Assembly: GCF_042100115.1 (NCBI RefSeq) | Contig: NC_091273.1 | Location: 1,240,001 to 1,304,000 of the forward strand | Length of the DNA stretch: 64,000 nt | Direction of reading: 5' to 3' | Origin: Alternaria dauci | Lineage: Eukaryota; Ascomycota; Dothideomycetes; Pleosporales; Pleosporaceae | Shown: piece after piece, positions 44,590 through 54,300 of the stretch | How positions within the stretch are numbered: the stretch's first letter is position 1 | Layout: each line of letters starts with the position of its first letter | Made by a program: the position numbers and the translations under genes | The notes under the pieces: model-generated | Database searches by the model: none | What the model was told of the DNA's origin: nothing | What the model saw: only the letters and a program-made list of their open reading frames with translations

Positions 44590-46744
44590 TTATCCCGAAA
44601 AGTCTTTGTATTTACGAATGAAATCATGCAGAATGTGCCCCGAGTCGCAAGGAACAGGCTGCAGATAGCGACAACTCTGGTCTCCCGACTGTATGACCCT
44701 TAGCATCGTCCTTGTGAGCCACCAGTATTCCGCGGCATGCTTCTCGAACCCGATGTGTGGCAGCAAGTTGCCCTCGCTGTCTTGGCTTACCAAGTCCCAC
44801 AGACGCTTCCATCGATCAGTCGCGCGAAGCATAGGCTCTACAATTACAGAAACTACAAGAGCCATTCTGGCCGACATGATGGCTGACATTAGCGCTGTGG
44901 ATGGTCAGTCAGAACTTCATAGTTGTGGTAAAGCAATGACAAACCGCAAATGAGTATCAGCATTTCTGTTGACGAGACATGGTTATCACTGTCTTCGATT
45001 TCTTCGGGAGGGTCGAAGAGAAGGCGTGACATGAGCCCGGGCAACGTATAAGCTTCTTGATTTGATCGACCAAGCAAGGCAACACGCTCAAAGTCCGCGG
45101 CTGATTCGGCTCTAAATAGGTCCTCATCACATGACATACTACCGGTCATCTCAGCTGCAGCAATCTGTGGCGGAATGTTGAAGAAGAGTGATATAGTTGC
45201 ATCAAAAATGAAAGCCCATATGCCCAATCTGCAACTTTTGGTCAGCGGCGATCGACGTAGGAGATGTGCCAGCTTCTAATACCTTAGTCTCATCTCATCA
45301 GCGATGAACGCCTGCCAATCACATGTACCTTTGGCTGTGATAAAGGGTCTTCGTCGGTATGAAAACAAGCCTGATGCTCGCATAGCAGCAATTATTGACG
45401 GCATCCTCTGTAGTCGAATTCGCCGTCGTGTAGCGAGGTCGTCGACGTTACTCAAGAATACGACGAACAAAATGCTCGCCTGTATCAGTTCAAGCTCATC
45501 GTTGTTGATGAATGCTGGCTGAGGCGTCTGCAGCATTTGCCATGAAACCAGTTTGTCGAAAATATAGGCCTCCGCGATGTGGTGGAATTGTCGTATCGCG
45601 ATGGAAGAATCCGAGTCGTTAGAAGACAGGGTCCCAAACAGAACGAGCGTGAGCAAGAGGGGAAGTGACGCCGTCTGTAAGTCGAACGTTGGCTTGTGCA
45701 AGATGGGAAATGAGAAGTGGAAATAGCGAAAGAAAGACCAAACAAAGTGCCTCACGTTTCCTACCGTGAAGACTGACTCTGCGAAGTGGAGTTCAAAAGT
45801 CGTTTGGATGGCATCATTGCGTTCGAGCATAGAGTTGTGCTGAGCGGACAGTTCGTGCATAAGTTCTCTGACACGGACTTCGAGAGCGTAGGCATCCTCA
45901 AGCTCAGGCGTCAGACTATCGCTTACGATTGGAGATGGATATTCCACATCCCTCCCCATGAGAAAGGGAAAGCCAAAGAAGACGGAAGGAACGTCGGCAA
46001 AATCGAAGAACATCTGGTCACTGGCCATGTCCTGGTCTGCCGGATTTGGTTGTACGTGCGCTTCGCCATCTACATTATCGAGCTCGGCGGCGGCTTCCGC
46101 GGCAATGGTTGCGGACTGACGGTAGCCTGATGGGTTGGTGAAATTGAGAAGAAATTCGATCGAGATACCTCCGCGCTGCCCGTTGGCACCAGGCCTTGCA
46201 TCCCCGGTATGGCTGTAGCTAGGGCGAACATGGACGTCGGAACATGGAGTGGCAGGTGAAGAGGCGTGGTCTAACCGTTGATAGGTGCATGTGGCGTCAT
46301 TAGAGCGGCAGCGCGCACACGGCATCTTGGTATCGCATGACAACTTCCGCTGTGAACATCGGTCACAAGAATGGCGCTTTCTACCGCGCTTCAGGGTAGG
46401 CAGTATAATTCCAAGATCGCGAGCAGAACAATTCTGCAGATGGCGTCGAGCAAGGTCTCTGTGGCATGGGTCAACTTGTATCGATGGTCAAGTCAAAGCA
46501 AGACGGACACACCTCCTCGAAAACTGCGCCTGACACGAGGGACAAGTCAAGTCTTGTCTGCCAAAATCTGGCGCGTGTGAGTCGCGGAGAATGCATTGTG
46601 TGGGAGATGCTCACGTGTGGCTTCATGGCGACGCAGATGGCTATTGGTTGAGTACGTCTTATCGCATATAGTGCAACGGTGGTTACCAGAAACGGTCGAT
46701 GTGCGTGGTGACGGCATGTGCTGGCTACGAGTCCGCTCTCGCAT
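44590..46744 (-). CDS. C2H2 plus Zn2Cys6 dual zinc-finger transcription factor
   Basis: Five exons (46744-46615, 46567-46513, 46458-45283, 45228-44945, 44894-44590) with introns of 47, 54, 54 and 50 nt encode 649 aa. Finger 1 is a canonical C2H2 (CTICDKTYSTNSHLRRHEATH). Finger 2, created by splicing, is CPSCQAQFSRRDLARRHLQNC, which ends in Cys instead of His (C2HC). A Zn2Cys6 cluster follows: CDRCSQRKLSCDTKMPCARC...C. The rest is a fungal regulatory middle domain (HFVWSFFRYFHFSFPILHKPTFD). Two-finger plus zinc-cluster regulators are a known Pezizomycotina class. The neighbouring secreted AttH-like gene, whose stop is 166 bp away, is a candidate target by proximity only. Confidence 0.87.
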
Positions 46745-47685
46745 GTGAACCCGCGGGAAAGGAACATTGGGTTTTATCCCGCCGCGGCGACGGCAGGTAT
46801 GAGGTTTATGAGCGGCCGGACCATAGCACGCGGGCCGATAGGTACCATTTCCGACTGCCCTATACCCTGCAGATGCGACAAGAAGGCTGGATCATCAAAG
46901 CCTTGTCGGCTCTCACGGGATCCGAGAGAATCACAGAAAGATGAAATGACATAATTAAGTGCATAGGCAGCAATTGCTATTCCCTGGACAGAGGCACTAG
47001 AAGCCTGACGCGATCGAAACAAGCCAAGATGTCATCAAGTAGCAGGGTCAATGACATGGCCATTCTTGCTTGGTCGAAAGCGTTGGTTCGGCCAATTTTC
47101 GACCTAGGTGTAGCGTGGTCGTGCGCCAGTATCTCTGAAAGCGTATCCGGATTCTAGCCATATGTCACGTGCAATCATCGCATCACTTCGTTTTTCACTA
47201 CAGGTCCTGCGAACGGACAGCGCGTGAGCGATGCTTATGAAGAAGATGAGGATAAACGACAAAAAAAAAACTTTCGCACAGAATGTGGCTACGAAGCTTC
47301 AATGGAGGAGAGGAAGTCGACATGTACATCTTCTAAGAAACATAGGGTGAGATCGCTGCGTACCACATCGTATGACTTGCGATTTGACACTATCTTTTCG
47401 TACCATTGTCCAAGGCGCAGTCAGAATATCCAGGCTACCCAAGTGCTTAAACACTGTAAATGGCCGTCTACAAATGACACGTGAGACAGAAGCTGACCTT
47501 GTACTCTCGCATTTGGTCAACTGGCCAACTGCGCTCGAGACGGAAGCATCAGAAGAGTGTCAGTTTCACTGTGATCCGAGGGACCGACTTCCAAGATATG
47601 AAAGGCTCATCTTGTCGGTGTGCGATATTCAACTACACCTTTGGCAGCGTCCGCGCTTCATACAGTCCTCAACCATATGGCAAGT
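46745..47685. other. intergenic region between the zinc-finger gene and SLX4
   Basis: 941 bp, including the zinc-finger gene's promoter and an A10 tract near 47261. No gene or repeat supported. Confidence 0.45.
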
Positions 47686-50600
47686 TCAGTAGAAGCTCTT
47701 CCGCGCTCCACCCTTGCCCCGTCCCTCTCCCCAGATACAGCATATACTCAGACTCTCACACCACCCTTGCGCCATGTACCCTTCCAGCTCCTTCTCTACG
47801 GCAAGCACGTCATCGGCCTCTCTCTCCACGCTCATCGCTGCTTCACCCCTCCTCTTCAAGTCCGAGTTCCAGGCTTTGATCTGCTTGTGCGTCGCTTTCT
47901 TGAACACACGTATCGACGTGTTGGCGTTCAGATACGCGGTAAACTCTTCAAGAACAATGGGATCAAACATGAGGATCTTCTCGTGCCAGGTAGGGTGTTT
48001 GGGATCTGCGGTCGGCGCCAGTGAGCGGATGTGTGCTGATATTTGGGAGAAGATGTTGGGCTTGATATGAACCCATTCAAGGAGGTTGTTTGGTATGCAA
48101 TATATACGTGTCAGAGCCGGGTCAGCAGCCGATAATTTGGCTTTGACTGTAGTGCTCTTTTGCGTCTTATTGGGCGATGTGGTGGGTGACAGGGTAATCA
48201 ACTGTAAAGGTTCAGAGTCGACATGTTTTCGTATCCGAGGTGGCGTGGGTGACAGGAGTTGGAGAGCTTCATCTTCAGAATCAAGAATTTCTTCAATGTC
48301 GATAAATCGGCCAGACCCTCTTGGTGGAGTGGAAGGTGTCTTGTGACCAGGTTTTGTCTTTGCCTTGGTCTTTGGCGGCAAAGACTTCAACGCCAACGAG
48401 GGGGATACAGAGACTGACGTAGCTACTGCAGCGTGTGACTTCAGTGGCCTCCCGCGCTTCTTCGGCGAGCCGTCGATGGTCGGTGGCGCTGAAGCCGGGG
48501 GTCTAAACTTGAAGACAGGTGATTTCCGCATCTGCGCAGAGGGTGGGAAATCGAAGTCATCGATATCAGCAAAGCTGTCCGGTGACGCAGCGTGTTGATT
48601 TGAAGGTGGCGGCTCATGCGCGAAGTTGTCGATATCTTCGAAGCCTGCATCTTCCTTTTGGTAATCGTTTTGACAAAGTTTTAGGGATGGCGAGGTATGG
48701 GAAGTGGTGTTGGGCGGCATTGGCGAGTCAGAAGATATAAGGATTGACGGAGGTGGGTCTGGAAGTATGTCGTCGATATCTATAAATGTAGATTGATTAT
48801 CGGACTCCTCACAAGGCGTATCGTTAGTGCCGTCCATCAGCAAAGGGATATCTTGCGTCCTATCTGGCTCTGGTATATAAACGTCTTTTAGGTGTCCAAG
48901 CATGCCGCCTTCGTCGTCTCGTGCACTCGCAGCCCAGAGCCCCTGTTTACCTTCAGCCTTGCCGAGCCGTGGCCACCGTGGCGGCGCACCATATGAGACA
49001 GAATCAAGATTATCGGCGTCTTGCTCTGATTCCTTCAGTGCGAACTGGATTTGACGCACCATTGTGGGCGACTCTTCGAGCGCAAGCTGACTGGATGTTC
49101 CGAACAGAACATCTTGCTGTTGCAGACGCGACATTGCAGAGGAAGGGCTGAGTAGCTTTTCCGCAACAGGCTTTGGCTTAGCGGCAGCTCTCGCAGATGC
49201 TTTCTTCGATCTCGGCTTAGGGTCGGCCTTTTCTTTCTCTGTACCTGACTTGGAACTGTTACGCCTCCTTGTCGGCTTCTTCTTTACTGCACTGCCATCG
49301 GCTGTAGATGTGTCATTCAGCGGCACTTTTGTTGTAGTTGTTGCAGCCCGAGGCTCAAAGAAGTTATTGCTCGAATCGTTCGGATTCGGCTCTGCATCCT
49401 TCAACGCGTACTGTTCTGTAACAAGATCCGTGATGGTGCGTGGTTTCTTCTTTGGGGCTTTGCCCTTCTCAGGTGACGAGTCTCTAGAGTTGGCTTGATT
49501 GCTGGGTATTTCAACGAGCTGCCGACGATGGTCAGCAAGAGTGTTCCATGCTACGTATCCACGCAAGTAAACTCACTTCGATTCTCCGACGCTTGGTCAC
49601 CGCCACTACCTCCGTATCTGTGTGGGCCGACTTCGTGGCGGCTTGAGCAGATGGTGCCTGTGCATAAGCAAAGTTGGAGAGTAGGTTTGTGAAGGTACCA
49701 TCAGCATTGTGAGTTAGCGTCTTGTTCTCCTTTCCAGCTGAGTCTGTGAACGGGGATGGGATTGTTGCGTCGGGTGGCGGCGTCCAATCTCGTCTCCTCA
49801 CAACAGCCTCGTCCAAGTCCAACTCTTCAACGGGATCTGGCCGACGCTGCTTCGGCGCAGTTTTCTTCTTCGGTCGTGGGCTTTTGGGCACCTCCCAGAT
49901 CGATGGATACTCTACGTGCGTGTCTTGAACCTCGTTCGAGGGCCGTGTTACCGAAGCCTCGTCTCTGTCTGCTTCCCCGGGGAAATGTGCAGACACGAGC
50001 GACGCATCTTTGCCTGCCCCTGCTTTCGCCTTTGAGACTCTCGATTTCTTAGGCTTTGGCGCAGACTCTGCTTCTTCTTCTCCGGGCCTCTGCTTCTTTG
50101 CGCGCGGCTTCCTAGGCTTCCCCGACTTGGTCAGCTTCGGCGCATTCGCAGCTTCCACCACAGCCTCGATCGGCGGTTCCGACGTCTTCTCGTCGAAGAA
50201 AGGGGACTTTGTGGGTCGGGGCGCCGGGCGCTGGAGTTCGTCGTCCGAGTCGAGGATTTCTTTGTCTGATTTGGGTTTTGGTTTGCGCGCTCGAGGCTTC
50301 GATTTGGGCTTCTCGGACCGTTCTGTAGCAGCAGCAGTAGTAGCAGTCTTCTTTGTAGAACGCTTCGTGGGCTTCTCCACCGGCAATGCAGGCTCTATGG
50401 TGGTCTGTGGCGTCCGTCGTGATTGTACTCGTTGTATCGCATCAAAGTCGTCGTCCAGACGGCTCGTGAAATGCTCGGAGCGTACAAGACTGCCAACGGT
50501 GGCAAATCCTCTAACAGCGCCCTCGGGGATGGGCGCTGCTCTTGCATTGTTCCTCGACGCGCCAATTATTGGTCTCAGTGGGCTTGCAGCAGGAGAGAAT

Positions 50601-50713
50601 GGCAAAGGCGAGGACGCATGCATGGCGACGCGACGAGAGGGGGCTTCATATTGCGGGGAAGCGGCTGGCGGACTCGAGCTCAATATCACGATATCGTAGG
50701 TATTGCCTGCCAT
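47686..50713 (-). CDS. SLX4: SLX4, scaffold of structure-specific endonucleases
   Basis: Exons 50713-49577 and 49518-47686 across a 58-nt phase-0 intron (GAA|GTGAGT...CGGCAG|CTC) encode 989 aa. The ATG at 50713 is used because the frame above opens only with TTG. Most of the protein is Lys/Pro/Ser-rich and disordered. The C-terminal SLX1-binding domain is clear: IFSQISAHIRSLAPTADPKH, TWHEKILMFDPIVLEEFTAY, and the end EGYMAQGWCESLSICCIWGEG. SLX1-SLX4 resolves branched DNA at replication forks and in recombination. Four short FxDI(D/E)(D/E/N) peptides recur in the second half (FIDIDDIL, FEDIDNF, FADIDDF, FIDIEEIL). Confidence 0.93.
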
Positions 50714-51575
50714 AGCGAGGCGAGGAAGGAGCCTCCGGGCAGCCAATGTGGACAATTACAGAGGGGCAATCCATATACTCAGCTCGAGTAGTTGTAGCTG
50801 GGGAACGTGCAGTATAGAGTTGGCGTGGGTCGTTGATCTGAACAATGCACGGTCGTACCGCCAAAATGAAGTTCATTGCTGCAACACCAAAGTCTCCATC
50901 ACCAAGCCCTGACCTATTGCCCCTCCACCAATGGAGCATCAACACCAACATCCTGTAAACGAGCCGTAATGCTCGTCGAAGCTTCATACATGCTCTCCCA
51001 TCTCCGCTATCAATTCGATGAGCTGCCCTCCAGGCGTATACAGCTTCAATCTAGCCTGAGCGTCTTCCCCGACTCAAGGTAGCAACCACCCTCACCCCCT
51101 CGTCTCCGCAGGCTGTAGAGAGCGACCGCTAGGCTTCTGGATGTCCTTCAGATGCTACTCGACCAACTCTTGTACCTGTCGCCGCCCTGGTGGGGTGGTA
51201 GAGGCCTCGGACACGCGGACCTGTCTTTGCAGGACCCCAGCCACCAAGCCGTGTGCTTTTGCATCGTCTCGCGAGACTCGGACATGTGCGAGAAGATCCC
51301 GATATCCTTCAGTAAGTATTTCTGGTGGAAACTGACGAAGTTGTTGAGCTTCCCCGCTGCTCTCTCGGCTTGCCTCTGCCGGTGCCCGACTCGACTCTTG
51401 GGCCCATTACCCAACAAGAGATGATGTACTATCTCTTCTGTGCAGTTGTCCTCAAGCTGACAAGCGTGGTAGTTCCTTTCCGTCTCTCGGTCCATAGTCG
51501 ACGACGTGAGGGAAACCGGTAATTGGTGGCAGCAGAGCCAGACCACAGCAACACACTCGTGGGCTGCATTGCAAG
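50714..51575. other. unresolved region upstream of SLX4
   Basis: Open frames occur on both strands with aligned third codon positions. The minus strand carries an uninterrupted 160-codon frame (51630-51148, containing DRETERNYHACQLED and AERAAGKLNNFVSFHQKYLL); the plus strand carries MLVEASYMLSHLRYQFDELP (50972 on) and MLLDQLLYLSPPWWGG (51152 on, followed by GTAAGT at 51313). Because both frames share the G/C-biased third position, composition cannot tell which is real. At most one gene is likely. Confidence 0.35.
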
Positions 51576-51901
51576 ATGTCCGCCATGACCGATCCTCGCA
51601 CGCATATCGTCCTACCGAACACATTCGCATTCTACGCCGACGCTACGCAGCATCGAACAAACAAAGGGCCAGCGATGCGGGCATACTGGAAGGGCGACCT
51701 GGACTATGTCAAGCGACCCTCGAAGTACATACACCCACAAAAGTAGGAGTCAGGAACCTCGCTACATCGACTTGCAGTCAGCTTCGGGAGAGTCAGTACA
51801 TCTTGGTGAAGCTGTGTTTGGGTCATGCCACGGTCAGGCTGCCAAAACTTCCAAAGGTCGTTGTCCATTGGCCTAGTGGTATTTCATCCACGCACCGTTG
51901 A
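51576..51901 (+). CDS. candidate small two-exon gene, 76 aa, unknown
   Basis: Exon 1 (51576-51742) reads MSAMTDPRTHIVLPNTFAFY and AYWKGDLDYVKRPSKYIHPQ with G/C-biased third positions. A GTAGGA donor and a CGGTCAG acceptor (95-nt intron) join it to LPKLPKVVVHWPSGISSTHR and a stop at 51899. Beyond that stop the same frame stays open to 52349, so the TGA may instead be a mutation in a longer, decayed gene. No family recognised. Confidence 0.3.
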
Positions 51902-52384
51902 GTCGATCTCGCTGTCGAAAAGGTCTTTGTTACGACGACACAATCGTCGTTGGTGTGTCGAACAAGATTGGCTCGACCTTACGTCGTACAGCGGTTCAAG
52001 TACGACGTGTTGGATCCCTGTTCCACAACACTACGCGCCAGAATCATGACTATCAGAATGATAGCTTGCGAAAGGCCACTCCAAAGCTTCGGGATTTATC
52101 ATTCTGAGTGTATTCCAGAAGTCATGCTCCCGACAAAAATTACCTCTAAGATTAAGACGAGGCAGCTAGACGTTAGCATCATCAGCGGTGCTTGCCTTGT
52201 CTGTCGGCATTGCGTCCACGACCAACATCACATGACGAGGAAGAGAAGATACAACGCTGAAAATTCATGGATACCTGGAAGCAGTCAGCAATTCACTTCC
52301 GTTGCAAGGAAGATGGTCGGAGACTTACCACCGCTAAGATTGGCCTGGTAAAGACTCATGACAAGCGGCCTCGAATCATCACTG

Positions 52385-52964
52385 TTATTCGTTAAGAGCG
52401 CAGGTTCGCCTGATGACTTGAGCGATGTCTTCTTCAGTTGTGGTTGCCATGGCCGTACTAATAGCTGTGGTATGTCCTTGGGCTCCGCTGGGATTGGATC
52501 TTCAGGGTGTGAGGTCGAGCCTCCGACCTTCACCTTCCGGCTTTGCACAACCTTCTTGGTCTTGAGCTTACCCAATGACCGCATTCCAAGGCCGGAGGCT
52601 CTGACACCATCTGGCTCTGTCAAACTCGGCGCGGTGCTTCTTGGCCTCAAAGACTGAGGCAAGGCCATGACAGAGCCTGCAGGAGTGGAGGCATGGTCAG
52701 CGTATATCCCACACACCTTTCGCGATACGACTCACCATGGCGCCAACTGTTTGCTTCGACCGTGCGATGGAGCGATTGGGTCGTGTCCTGTGGTTTGGCG
52801 TCTTGTCCCCAGTCAGCGAACGTGGCGGGGTCAACTTTCTCGAGAGAGATTAAGATGGTTGAGCTACCTGGTTGCTTTGTTCCAGGGCATTGCAGCACAA
52901 CGCCACTGCTCGAGCTGTCCAATGGGGCTGTACAGTACTGCGTGGGACAAGCTCCGGGTGCCAT
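52385..52964 (-). CDS. probable three-exon gene, 151 aa, unknown
   Basis: Exons 52964-52717, 52676-52572 and 52487-52385 join through GT-AG introns of 40 and 84 nt (GTGTGT...CCTGCAG and GTAAGC...TCCCAG), keeping phase 2 at both junctions. The product starts MAPGACPTQYC and reads GSSTILISLEKVDPATFADW, then SYRERLCHGLASVFEAKKHR, AEFDRARWCQSLRPWNAVIG and EEDIAQVIRRTCALNE at the end. The coherent amino-acid character across both junctions is the main support. No signal peptide or known domain. The gene may extend further 5', where other frames (VEDTALFVKNYELLDGTRSL) are also open. Confidence 0.45.
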
Positions 52965-54300
52965 CAAGAAGTTCGTAATTCTTGACGAAAAGAGCGGTGT
53001 CTTCAACGATCATGTTGTTGATGCGTGTGTGGTCTGCTTTACCCGTCAGCATAATGTTGCATTAGATGCAGGCGGCGCTACATGCAAGGCTTACCGATTG
53101 AGCTTTCGGTATGTAAGACGCCGACTGAACACCTGGCCTGTACGATTTGGAAGAAATATCGTAGCTATTGTTTGAAAGCCCAAGCTCGACGGAGGACCAT
53201 AATGTGCTTGGGGGTCGACAAGGCCGCCAGCCCCCAGGAGTATTCAGCTACGCGACTGGCCGAAGCCTCCACTACCTCCGCCATCGTACATGGCTCCTGA
53301 TCAAGGGTTGCCGGGCTCATAAAGAGAGCTGCATCTGTTTTCTGACGCGTCTGGAATGACTTGTGGAGAAGAGTAGAGCGGGCCGACATTCTGATCCCAT
53401 GCCTGAGGATTGGACCCATGGAGATTGGGTGATTGATTGTTGCAATAAGGCTGAAGCACCCTAAGCTTGACAACCAGACTGTGCGATTCGGGACCGAGGA
53501 GATGTTCGTTGAAGTCGAATGTCTTGTTCGATGGGGTACGCAAAGCGGGGTCTTGCGCACGTCGACTGTGTCCGTTCGAAGTGCGGCCAACATGGCAGAG
53601 CAAAAAACGATTACCTATACTGGTATATCAGCCCTTGGTTCTCTGAGAGGCGGGCGGGGCAAGACCTACTGTCATGGCTAGAATAGCCGCCGTGGTCATT
53701 GCAGAGTCCTGGTACCAAGCGTGCTGGTGCTGGGCTCAAGCAAGCAAATTCGGCGCCACGATGATCTGGAAGAGTGACATGGTCAGCAAAGGTCAGCCAC
53801 CGCCGGCTCTAGTGGACAGTGTGATGGCGACGAGGGCGCTTTGTGATGAGCAGCTGCCTCCGTCAACCCGAGCCTTGCGAAGGCGGCGAAATGGTCGAAG
53901 ATGAACCAGAGGCGGGGTCAGTACATGCCTTGTATGTTCTGGTCATTGTCGTTTCGTCTTGAGCCTTCCGAAGATTACCTCCTTGTCGCTGGAGCGAAGA
54001 TGAGGTTCATCTTCGCCTTGGAGCCGTGATTCTCCTCCGCGGCGAGCTCGAAAGCATGGCCGCCGTGCAGTCAGGAGTTGCGTAATAAGGCGACGTGCTC
54101 AAGAATATCAAAGACATGACGCACAGCAAAGAACGCAGCCATTGAAAATGTTGTGGAATCAGTGGTGGGAGGTGGAAGACAGTCAACAAGTCTCACCTTC
54201 ATGGAACCCGCCCGCTCTATCATGCACGGGCCACGGCAACTGAGAACATGTCCCGCAGAAAGAGCCCAACAACGAAAGAAAGAAGGCACAGTCAACGGCA
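52965..54300. other. unresolved coding-like region
   Basis: Minus-strand frames such as TPSNKTFDFNEHLLGPESHS (around 53301-53570) and HAFELAAEENHGSKAKMN (about 53979-54057) look protein-like but are broken by stops and I could not join them into a model. Plus-strand frames (VELPGCFVPGHCSTTPLLEL, 52857 on) are antisense to them. Probably remnants of one or more genes. Confidence 0.3.

Noticed and set aside
51090..51570. A third minus-strand frame at 51.1-51.5 kb (for example FPPEILTEGYRDLLAHVRVS) with in-frame TGA, TAA and TAG, first read as a heavily mutated gene
   Set aside because: Its third codon positions lack the G/C bias seen in the competing frame, so it is more likely a shadow.
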